Positions 49,324 through 57,970 of a stretch of 64,000 nucleotides of DNA are shown here, one piece after another (position 1 is the stretch's first letter; each line of letters opens with the position of its first letter). The notes under the pieces are model-generated. The model had not been told where the DNA came from, searched no databases, and was given only the letters and a program-made list of their open reading frames with translations. Source of the DNA: an uncultured Bacteroidota bacterium (GTDB taxonomy: Bacteria > Bacteroidota > Bacteroidia > Flavobacteriales > Flavobacteriaceae); assembly GCA_902605445.1 (NCBI GenBank), contig CACLCL010000004.1:1-64000 (forward strand), written 5' to 3'. Both the position numbers and the translations under genes were made by a program.

Positions 49324-49864
49324 TCATTTCTAAAATTGCCTCAAAAACATCTTTGTAGTAATTCTTATTTTTTCCTATGAAAATATCTCTATTGTTTTGG
49401 TTTAATAGGAAATCCATTTCATCTAATGAAATTAACTTTAAATCATCAACTTCATCATTTTTATAATTTAAATTTATTTTATCCTCGTCAATCTTTAAAA
49501 TATATGTGTGATGAAATTCTTTATCAATTATATTGCTATGATTGCTTACACTACTATAAATACCAAGTTTAAATAAATCCTTTTCTTTTATATGTAAACC
49601 TGTTTCTTCAAATGTTTCTCTGATAGCAGCAGCCTTAATATCTTCTTTATATTCAATATGCCCTGCCACTGAAACATCCCAAACACCAGGATTTAATTTC
49701 TTTTTGGTTGACCTTTTCTGAATTAGTACATTTCCCTTTTCACTGAAGATCCATATATGAACTGTTGCATGAAATAAGCCATTTTTATGAATATATGACT
49801 TTGATGCTTTTTTACCAGTTTTTTTTCCGCTAGAAGTATATATTTCTAGGAATTCCTCTCTCAT
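49304..49864 (-). CDS. NUDIX hydrolase
   Basis: WDVSVAGHIEYKEDIKAAAIRETFEETGLHI Nudix box; IDI-like N-terminus. Confidence 0.9.
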   Translation of the reverse strand: MREEFLEIYTSSGKKTGKKASKSYIHKNGLFHATVHIWIFSEKGNVLIQKRSTKKKLNPGVWDVSVAGHIEYKEDIKAAAIRETFEETGLHIKEKDLFKLGIYSSVSNHSNIIDKEFHHTYILKIDEDKINLNYKNDEVDDLKLISLDEMDFLLNQNNRDIFIGKNKNYYKDVFEAILEMTKENYQ

Positions 49865-49880
49865 TATGAAATTTAAATAT

Positions 49881-50969
49881 CTATTTAAAGTAGCTAAAAT
49901 CTTCTCCCGACTTAATATTTAGCAATGTATTATAAATCAATTTAATTACATTCTCAACATCATTTTTATGAACCATTTCAACAGTTGTATGCATATATCT
50001 AAGCGGTAGAGATATCAGTGCTGATGGAACTCCACCATTACTGTATGCAAAAGCATCAGTGTCAGTACCTGTATAACGACTCGAGGCAGCTCTTTGAAAC
50101 GGGATTTTATTCTTTTTTGCAGTATTAATTATTAAATCCCTAAGTTTTTGTTGAACTGCAGGAGCATATGTAACTACAGGTCCTTTGTTGAGTTCACAAT
50201 AGCCTTGTTTCTTTTGATTTATCATTGGAGTTGTAGTGTCGTGAGTAACATCAGTAACAATTGCAACATTTGGCTTTATAGTCTCTGTTATCATTTCAGC
50301 ACCTCTTAAACCAACTTCTTCTTGAACCGAGTTAGTAACATATAGTCCAAATGGTAATTTTTTCTTATTTTCTTTAATTAGTCTCGCTACTTCAGCAATC
50401 ATAAAACCTCCGATTCTGTTATCTAGCGCACGACATACAAAATTATCTTTATTTAAAATATGAAACGGATCAGGGTAAGTTATTACACATCCAACATGAA
50501 CACCAAGTTTTTCAACATCCTTTTTGTTTTTGCATCCAACATCAATAAATATATTATCGATCTTGGGAGGTTCTTCTTTTGATGCTAATCTAGTATGTAT
50601 CGCAGGCCATCCAAATACACCTTTAACTACACCTTTTTCAGTATGTATATTGACAATTTTACTTGGCGCAATTTGGTGGTCACTTCCTCCATTTCTTATA
50701 ACTGATATTAGACCTTTTCCAGAAATATAATTAACATACCATGAAATCTCATCTGAATGTCCTTCAATGACAACTTTATATTCGTGATCTGGGTTTATAA
50801 CTGCCACGGCTGAACCATAAGTGTCCGTTATAAACTCATCTGCATATGGCTTTAAATAGTCCATCCAAATTTTTTGTCCTTCCCATTCATACCCTGTTGG
50901 TGAAGCATTGTTCAAATACTTTTCAAGAAATTGCATTGATTTTTTATTTAATATACTCTTCTTGCTCAT
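49881..50969 (-). CDS. M42 family metallopeptidase
   Basis: NASPTGYEWEGQKIWMDYL...VIEGHSDEISWYV...RALDNRIGGFMIAEVARL...SVQEEVGLRGAEMI. Confidence 0.95.
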   Translation of the reverse strand: MSKKSILNKKSMQFLEKYLNNASPTGYEWEGQKIWMDYLKPYADEFITDTYGSAVAVINPDHEYKVVIEGHSDEISWYVNYISGKGLISVIRNGGSDHQIAPSKIVNIHTEKGVVKGVFGWPAIHTRLASKEEPPKIDNIFIDVGCKNKKDVEKLGVHVGCVITYPDPFHILNKDNFVCRALDNRIGGFMIAEVARLIKENKKKLPFGLYVTNSVQEEVGLRGAEMITETIKPNVAIVTDVTHDTTTPMINQKKQGYCELNKGPVVTYAPAVQQKLRDLIINTAKKNKIPFQRAASSRYTGTDTDAFAYSNGGVPSALISLPLRYMHTTVEMVHKNDVENVIKLIYNTLLNIKSGEDFSYFK

Positions 50970-51088
50970 GAAATATTAATTAATAAATTTATATAAATGT
51001 AAAAATAGTAATGATTTAAATATATTTCTAATTAATTTAATAATAATAACTCCTTAACTTTAAACTATTATATTACAATTCAATTAAT

Positions 51089-51739
51089 GTGAGAAAATAT
51101 TGCTACTGCATTCTTTATTTCTATACTGCTCTTTCTTATTCCCAGGAAATAGCTGTTGATACAACAAATTACATTAAAATTATCGGGGATTCTGTTTATA
51201 GCGAATCAATTGAGTTAGATGAGATTTTACTCCTACCTAAAAGACCTTTTAAAAATTCACAACAGATAAGAGAATATTTAATTTTAAAACAAAAAACTTT
51301 AAAAGTTTACCCATACTCAATAATTGCATCAAAAAAACTTGATTCTTTAAATGAACAATTGTTAAAAATTAAAACTAAGAGGAAAAGAAAAAAATATGCT
51401 AAGAGTGTACAAAAATTTCTTGAGGAAGAATTTACTGAGGAATTAAGTAAGTTAAAACAATCTGAAGGACAAATTCTAATCAAATTGATTCACAGACAAA
51501 CAGGTGAGACAGCGTACAACCTAGTAAAAAAATTAAGAAATGGATTAAAAGCTTTGTTATATAATGTTACTGCTAAGGTCTTTAACATGAATCTTAAAAA
51601 AGAGTTTCTTCCCTTTGATTTGATAAATGATTATTATATTGAAGATATTATTCAAAGGGGAGTACGGGATAAAATTCTAGAATACAAAAAACCTTATAAA
51701 AATTATGATTTATTCAAGCTAAAAAACAAATGGGAATAA
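51089..51739 (+). CDS. DUF4294 domain-containing protein (GTG start)
   Basis: LDEILLLPKRPFKNSQQIREYLILKQKTLKVYPYSIIASKKLDSLNEQL...LKQSEGQILIKLIHRQTGETAYNLVKKLRNGLKALLYN. Confidence 0.82.
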   Translation: MRKYCYCILYFYTALSYSQEIAVDTTNYIKIIGDSVYSESIELDEILLLPKRPFKNSQQIREYLILKQKTLKVYPYSIIASKKLDSLNEQLLKIKTKRKRKKYAKSVQKFLEEEFTEELSKLKQSEGQILIKLIHRQTGETAYNLVKKLRNGLKALLYNVTAKVFNMNLKKEFLPFDLINDYYIEDIIQRGVRDKILEYKKPYKNYDLFKLKNKWE

Positions 51740-51760
51740 CAATATTATTAAAATTTAACA

Positions 51761-52915
51761 ATGTCTAATCAAAACTTTAAAATGATTGCTAAAACCTTTT
51801 ATGGTTTTGAAAATATTTTATGTGATGAGTTGTTAAAACTAGGTGCTCAAAAAATAAAAAAGGGGCTGAGAAGTGTTAGCTTTTATGGTGATACAGGGTT
51901 TATGTATAAATCAAACTTATCGCTCAGAACAGCACTAAAAATTTTAAAACCAATAAAGGAATTTAAATTTAACGATTTGGATGCTTATTACGAATCAATT
52001 AAAAGTATTGAATGGGAAAAATACATGGATATTGACTCATCTTTTTCAATTAATTCCGTTGTTTTTCATTCTAAAATATTCAATAATTCTAAATTTACGT
52101 CTTTAAAAGCTAAAGATGCAATAGTTGATAGGTTTAGATCTTTATTCGGAAGGAGACCCAATGTAAATACTTTAAATCCAGAAATAAAAATTGAAATTCA
52201 TGTAAATAAATCTTTTTGTACAATTTCATTGGATAGTTCAGGAGAATCGCTTCATAAAAGAGGATACAGAAAATATAATTCAACTGCCCCTATAAACGAG
52301 GTTTTAGCCGCTGGAATAATTTTAATGTCAGGTTGGGATGGAAAATCTGATTTTTTTGACGTTATGTGTGGAACTGGAACTATTTTAATTGAGGCTGCGA
52401 TGATTGCAAAAAATATTGCGCCAAACTTAAATAGGCCTTCTTTTGCATTTGAAAAATGGAAAGACTGGAATGAAACACTTTATGAAACGATTGAAGATTC
52501 AGTTAAATCTAAAGAAATTGATTATAAATTTAGGATTATAGGATTTGACATATCAAATTCTATGGTAAAAAAGGCAAAAAAAAATATTGAAATTTCTGAA
52601 ATTGAAATAATCGAAATCTATAAAAAAGATTTTTTTGACTCAAAAAAATATTCTGATGTTGAATCCGTTCTTTTTATTAACCCGCCTTACAATAAAAGAA
52701 TACCGATTGACATTAACTTATTTTATAAAAAAATAGGCGACACTTTGAAAAATAATTATGACAAGACAAGTGCTTGGATAATTACCGCTAATTTGGAGGC
52801 TATTAAATCCATTGGATTAAAATCATCAACTAGTATTAAATTATTCAATGCTCAGTTAGAGTCAAGACTATTGAGCTACAATATATATTCAGGGTCAAAA
52901 AAAAATAAAAATTAA
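51761..52915 (+). CDS. THUMP-domain class I SAM-dependent RNA methyltransferase (RlmL-like)
   Basis: MIAKTFYGFENILCDELLKLGAQKIKKGLRSVSFYGD...SLHKRGYRKYNSTAPINEVLAAGIILMSGW...FINPPYNKRI. Confidence 0.94.
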   Translation: MSNQNFKMIAKTFYGFENILCDELLKLGAQKIKKGLRSVSFYGDTGFMYKSNLSLRTALKILKPIKEFKFNDLDAYYESIKSIEWEKYMDIDSSFSINSVVFHSKIFNNSKFTSLKAKDAIVDRFRSLFGRRPNVNTLNPEIKIEIHVNKSFCTISLDSSGESLHKRGYRKYNSTAPINEVLAAGIILMSGWDGKSDFFDVMCGTGTILIEAAMIAKNIAPNLNRPSFAFEKWKDWNETLYETIEDSVKSKEIDYKFRIIGFDISNSMVKKAKKNIEISEIEIIEIYKKDFFDSKKYSDVESVLFINPPYNKRIPIDINLFYKKIGDTLKNNYDKTSAWIITANLEAIKSIGLKSSTSIKLFNAQLESRLLSYNIYSGSKKNKN

Positions 52916-52917
52916 TT

Positions 52918-53610
52918 TTATTTCTTAATTATTGGCACCAAGTATGAAATTGTATAGCTAAAACCAGCACCTATTCCAGAACTATCATAAGTCCGATTGA
53001 AACCAGGCATATAAAGGTTTGTAATTCCATCTTTATTTTTTTGGGTAAATGTTGTTTTTAATTGAACTTCTATTCCAAGAAACAAATTTTTTAAAACCTT
53101 TGTTTTTGCCCCAATAGAAATCTCACCCCAAAGTGCATTAAGATTTGATAATTTTATTTGCTCATTGATAATAGCTTCACCCCACACTGCATTATATGAA
53201 TTATTTATAATGTATTGAGTTATTGTTTGTTCAAAACTACTTAAACCAAAATTAAAACCAACATATATTAAATTTTCAATTCCTTTAATTTCTTTAGAAA
53301 GACTGTTTTTAATTCCAGCCTTTATATAATTTCCTTTAATTGTAGTATTTAAATAATAGCTTTCATTATTAATTTTTTCATTTCCAATTTCGAAAAATAA
53401 AAATAATTTCTTACTAATTCTCAAATCTGCATTTAATGATAGCCCTTCATAATTATTTTTTGAGATTGTTCGAAAAAGTTTGTGAATATCAATACCTGCT
53501 CTTAACCCAAACTTGTTAAGTGTATCAATTTCAGTTAAATTATTTGAATAGCTCTGAAAAAAGATAAAAAAGGAAAGAAAGCTAATGTAGTATTTTAATA
53601 TGTGATTCAT
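52918..53610 (-). CDS. DUF6048 family outer-membrane-like protein
   Basis: FGLRAGIDIHKLFRTISKNNYEGLSLNADLRISKKLFLFFEIGNE; adjacent to the DUF6452 and RlmD genes, as is common in Flavobacteria. Confidence 0.72.
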   Translation of the reverse strand: MNHILKYYISFLSFFIFFQSYSNNLTEIDTLNKFGLRAGIDIHKLFRTISKNNYEGLSLNADLRISKKLFLFFEIGNEKINNESYYLNTTIKGNYIKAGIKNSLSKEIKGIENLIYVGFNFGLSSFEQTITQYIINNSYNAVWGEAIINEQIKLSNLNALWGEISIGAKTKVLKNLFLGIEVQLKTTFTQKNKDGITNLYMPGFNRTYDSSGIGAGFSYTISYLVPIIKK

Positions 53611-54106
53611 TTTCGTCAGTTACTAAGTTATTTAAAATAACATAATCTAAAACCCAATTAACCTGATTAGTTGAGGGGTCAGACGGATCATAATTGTAAA
53701 AAGAAAGTATGTTGTAGTTATTTATAAATCCGCACGCTCTAGAAATAAATATTTCATTTATTTCATAATCGATAAATATGTGATTGTCAATACCATTGGG
53801 TGTATTATCAATTGGTGTAAAGTTTTTATAAAATTTAAAGTTAGAAATTGACTCATCGTCTCTTAATGGGATTGCAATTGAATCAGTGTTAATTCCGTTT
53901 ATTTCATTAAATATTTCCATTTCCCCATTTAATAGTCTGTAGATAGCTAAGTTTTCAACATCTTTTCGAAGTTCAGGATTTGAAATATCATAAAATGTAA
54001 TTATAACTCTAGGCGTTTTTTGTGAAGATTCAGGACAAATATCATCACTTTCACAACTCGTGATCATTAAAAAAAATAAGGATATTAAAATTGATTTTTT
54101 AATCAT
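53582..54106 (-). CDS. DUF6452 family lipoprotein
   Basis: Lipobox MITSCESDDICPES; PRVIITFYDISNPELRKDVENLAIY. Confidence 0.75.
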   Translation of the reverse strand: MIKKSILISLFFLMITSCESDDICPESSQKTPRVIITFYDISNPELRKDVENLAIYRLLNGEMEIFNEINGINTDSIAIPLRDDESISNFKFYKNFTPIDNTPNGIDNHIFIDYEINEIFISRACGFINNYNILSFYNYDPSDPSTNQVNWVLDYVILNNLVTDENESHIKILH

Positions 54107-55508
54107 TTTCTTTTTTTTCTAAAAATACAACATTTTCAACATGAAATGTTTGTGGGAACATATCAATTGGTTGAGATATTTTTAAATTATAAAACTCACT
54201 AAGTTCTAAAATATCTCTTGCTTGTGTTGAACTGTTACAACTAACATATATAATTTTTTTGGGAGATAGTTTTTTAATCGAAAATATAACAGATTTATCT
54301 AATCCATTTCTAGGAGGATCAACTATTATTACATCAGGTTTTTCATAGTTTTTTATTGGTTTACTAATTATATCCTTTACATCCCCGTGAATAAATTTAC
54401 AGTTTTTAATGTTATTCAATTTTGAATTAATTTTTGCTGAGTTAACAGCCTCCTTTACAGTTTCTATTCCAATAACCTTTCGTGCACTTTCTGATATAAA
54501 TAATGATATTGTTCCAATCCCACAATATAAATCATAGACAATTTCATTTCCTGTAAGATTAGAAAGTTTTTTTACAATATTATAAAGTTTTTCTGTTTGA
54601 TATGAGTTGGTTTGAAAAAAAGATTTTGCTGTAACTCTAAAATAAAGATTATTTATTTTTTCAGTTATGTAATTATTACCACTAAAATTTATTAAATCTA
54701 GGTCATATATTGTATCATTTTTTTTATTGTTTACAACATACATTAGGGATTTTATCTCCTTAAATTTATCTCTAATTGTTTCAAGAAGTTTATTAGCATT
54801 ATTTGAAAATTTGAAAAATTGAATTACAATCATTATTTCCTTTGTCAATGTTATTTTTATCATTAAGCTTCTTATATCGCCTTCTTGCTTTATCAAATCA
54901 AAGAAATTTAAATTAAGCTTTAGTGATTCTTCCTTAATAAACCTCCTAATTTTATTTGATATATTCGATTGTAAGTAACATTTTTCAATGTCTATCACTT
55001 TACTCCACATTCCATATTTATGAAAGCCAAGTGCATTTTTATCTTTAATCTTTTTATTTAATTTAATCTCATCTTTAGTAATCCATCTCGAGTTACTAAA
55101 CGAAAATTCCATTTTATTTCTATAAAAATATGTTTTATTAGATCTGATAATTGGTAAGCTTTTTTCAACCTTTATTTTACCTATTCTACTAAGATTTTCA
55201 AAAACTTCATTTTGTTTGTACAATAGCTGTTGTTTGTAATCCATATTTTGCCAACTACAACCACCACAAAGTTTAAAATGACTACACTTTGGTCTTACTC
55301 TTTTGGGTGAGTACTTATGAATATTAATTATTTCACCCTCAATGTAAGTTTTTCTTTTCTTTTTAACTCTTATGTCTACAATATCACCTGGTACACCCCA
55401 TTTTGTAAACACTACTTTGCTGTTGCTTCTTTTGGAAATAGCTTTACCCTGAGTTCCTGCCCCAGTAAGCTCAATATTTTCTAATGTGATATTTTTTTTT
55501 CTAGCCAA
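54099..55508 (-). CDS. rlmD: 23S rRNA (uracil(1939)-C(5))-methyltransferase (probable TTG start at 55508)
   Basis: TRAM domain (ENIELTGAGTQGKAISKRSNSKVVFTKWGVPGDIVDIRV), C-x5-CGGCSWQ Fe-S motif, FFQTNSYQTEKLY, DPPRNGLDKSVI, YVSCNSSTQARD. ORF track starts at 55553. Confidence 0.93.
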   Translation of the reverse strand: MARKKNITLENIELTGAGTQGKAISKRSNSKVVFTKWGVPGDIVDIRVKKKRKTYIEGEIINIHKYSPKRVRPKCSHFKLCGGCSWQNMDYKQQLLYKQNEVFENLSRIGKIKVEKSLPIIRSNKTYFYRNKMEFSFSNSRWITKDEIKLNKKIKDKNALGFHKYGMWSKVIDIEKCYLQSNISNKIRRFIKEESLKLNLNFFDLIKQEGDIRSLMIKITLTKEIMIVIQFFKFSNNANKLLETIRDKFKEIKSLMYVVNNKKNDTIYDLDLINFSGNNYITEKINNLYFRVTAKSFFQTNSYQTEKLYNIVKKLSNLTGNEIVYDLYCGIGTISLFISESARKVIGIETVKEAVNSAKINSKLNNIKNCKFIHGDVKDIISKPIKNYEKPDVIIVDPPRNGLDKSVIFSIKKLSPKKIIYVSCNSSTQARDILELSEFYNLKISQPIDMFPQTFHVENVVFLEKKEND

Positions 55509-55565
55509 TTTAATTAGTAAATTGTTATAAATTATTAAACTTAAATATAACATATATATTCATAT

Positions 55566-56795
55566 ATGAAGTTGACATCTAAAAATCTTATAGAATTAGA
55601 ATTAAAACACGGTGCTCATAATTACCATCCCTTACCTGTTGTCTTGAAAAGAGGAGAGGATATTTTTCTTTGGGATGTCGAAGATAAAAAATATTATGAT
55701 TTTTTATCTGCATACTCTGCTGTTAACCAAGGTCACTGTCATCCAAAAATAGTTTCCGAGTTGATTACTCAGTCTAAAACACTAACCTTAACTTCAAGGG
55801 CTTTTCATAATAATGTACTTGGTGAATATGAAAGGTTTATCACAGAATTTTTTGGTTATGACAAAGTGCTACCAATGAATACCGGTGTTGAAGGTGGAGA
55901 AACAGCAATAAAATTAGCCAGAAAATGGGCTTACAATGTAAAAAAAATTGCTAAAAATAAGGCAAAAATTATTTTTGTTGAGGGTAATTTTTGGGGTAGA
56001 ACACTTGGTGCTATTTCATCCTCCACTGATCCATCAAGTACTAATGGTTTTGGACCATTTATGCCTGGATATGAAATTATTCCATATAATGATATTGTGG
56101 CTTTAAAAAAGTCGTTTTTAGACCCTAATGTTGCTGCTATAATGATTGAACCAATTCAGGGCGAAGCTGGTGTTATTGTTCCTGACGATGACTATTTGAA
56201 ACAAGCGTATGAATTATGTAAATTAAATAATATTTTATTTATTGCAGATGAGGTTCAAACTGGTATAGGTAGAACAGGTAAAAGGCTGTGCTGTGATTAT
56301 TTAGGATTTAAGCCAGATATTTTAATTTTAGGAAAAGCTCTTTCGGGTGGAGTTTTTCCTGTATCTGCTGTTTTAGCGTCAGATCAAATTATGCTAACTA
56401 TTAAGCCTGGAGAACATGGATCAACTTTTGGAGGTAATCCCATTGCCTGTAAGGTTGCAATGGCTGCTCTCAAGGTGATTAAAGACGAAAAGTTAGATGA
56501 GAATGCCTACATTATGGGTAAAAGGTTTAGAGAACAAATTAAAAAATATACAAAAGACCTTCCAATAGTCAAGGAAATTAGAGGTAAGGGGCTTTTAAAT
56601 GCAATTGAAATAATAGATAAAAACAATAAAAATACGGCATGGGATATATGCTTAAGAATGTCAGAATACGGACTTCTTGCCAAGCCTACACATGGTAATA
56701 TAATTAGATTTGCTCCGCCTCTGACAATTAAAAAGGCAGACTTAGATAGTTGCATTTCGATTATAATTAAAACACTAAAAGAATATAATAAATAA
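55566..56795 (+). CDS. rocD: Ornithine--oxo-acid transaminase
   Basis: [50 protein letters not shown]...[21 protein letters not shown]. Confidence 0.95.
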   Translation: MKLTSKNLIELELKHGAHNYHPLPVVLKRGEDIFLWDVEDKKYYDFLSAYSAVNQGHCHPKIVSELITQSKTLTLTSRAFHNNVLGEYERFITEFFGYDKVLPMNTGVEGGETAIKLARKWAYNVKKIAKNKAKIIFVEGNFWGRTLGAISSSTDPSSTNGFGPFMPGYEIIPYNDIVALKKSFLDPNVAAIMIEPIQGEAGVIVPDDDYLKQAYELCKLNNILFIADEVQTGIGRTGKRLCCDYLGFKPDILILGKALSGGVFPVSAVLASDQIMLTIKPGEHGSTFGGNPIACKVAMAALKVIKDEKLDENAYIMGKRFREQIKKYTKDLPIVKEIRGKGLLNAIEIIDKNNKNTAWDICLRMSEYGLLAKPTHGNIIRFAPPLTIKKADLDSCISIIIKTLKEYNK

Positions 56796-56821
56796 ATATA
56801 TTAATTGGTAATTAGGGATAT

Positions 56822-57970
56822 ATGTCAAAAATTTATTTAGATAATGCTGCAACTACAATGATAAGAGATGAAGTAATTGACTCAATATCTTCGGTCATGA
56901 AATCAGATTATGGCAATCCATCTTCAACCCACAGCTATGGAAGATCTTCAAAGTCTTTAATTGAACTTTCTAGAAAAGAAATTGCAAAATTATTAAATGT
57001 AAATGCCTCAGAAATTATTTTTAACTCAGGTGGTACAGAAGGTGATAACATGATATTAAGAAGTTGCGTAAAAAATCTAAATGTAAATCATATTATTACC
57101 TCAGTAATTGAACATCATGCTGTTACACACACAGTTGAGGATTTAGAGAAATCATCAAAAATAAAGATTAGCTATGTTAAAATTGACAAATTTGGTGAAA
57201 TTGTTTATGATGATTTAGAAAAGCTATTAAAGGACAATACTCATTATAACAGTTTAGTTAGTCTAATGCATATTAATAATGAAATTGGAAATATTACTGA
57301 TATTTCAAGGGTTTCTAAAATATGTAAAAAATATAATTCATTATTTCATACTGATACTGTTCAGTCGGTAGGACATTACAAACTTGACTTTAAGGAGTTA
57401 GACGTAGACTTTTTTGTTGCAAGTGCTCACAAGTTTCATGGACCAAAAGGGATTGGTTTTACCTTTGTTAAAAAAGATTCAAGCCTTGGTGAGTTTATCA
57501 CTGGTGGCATGCAGGAAAAGGGTATAAGGGCTGGAACTGAATCTGTTCACAATATAGTTGGAATGGCAGAAGCTTTGAAAATTTCTATTAATAATATTGA
57601 TAAAGAAAAGAAGTATATCACATCTTTAAAGGATTATTTTATAAAAAAAATAAGAAAAAAAATTAAGGGTGTAACTTTCAATGGATATAGCTCTGATATG
57701 AAAAAGTCTACATACAGATTGATTAACGTCTTATTACCGATTGAAAAAGAGACAGGATCTTTGATAATGTTTAAGCTTGACATGAAGGGTATTGCTTGCT
57801 CAATGGGCAGTGCCTGTCAAAGTGGGAGTAATTCTGGATCACATGTTTTAAAAGCTATTCAAACTAAAACCGAAAATAACAAAATTTCTTTAAGATTTTC
57901 GTTTAGTATTTATAATAAAATTGATGAAATTGATTATTTAATTGATCAGCTTGTGGATTTATTAAATTAG
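56822..57970 (+). CDS. Cysteine desulfurase (NifS/IscS-like)
   Basis: IYLDNAATTMIRDEVIDSI...FNSGGTEGDNMILR...FHTDTVQSVGHYKLDF...SAHKFHGPKGIG...GSACQSGS. Confidence 0.95.
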   Translation: MSKIYLDNAATTMIRDEVIDSISSVMKSDYGNPSSTHSYGRSSKSLIELSRKEIAKLLNVNASEIIFNSGGTEGDNMILRSCVKNLNVNHIITSVIEHHAVTHTVEDLEKSSKIKISYVKIDKFGEIVYDDLEKLLKDNTHYNSLVSLMHINNEIGNITDISRVSKICKKYNSLFHTDTVQSVGHYKLDFKELDVDFFVASAHKFHGPKGIGFTFVKKDSSLGEFITGGMQEKGIRAGTESVHNIVGMAEALKISINNIDKEKKYITSLKDYFIKKIRKKIKGVTFNGYSSDMKKSTYRLINVLLPIEKETGSLIMFKLDMKGIACSMGSACQSGSNSGSHVLKAIQTKTENNKISLRFSFSIYNKIDEIDYLIDQLVDLLN

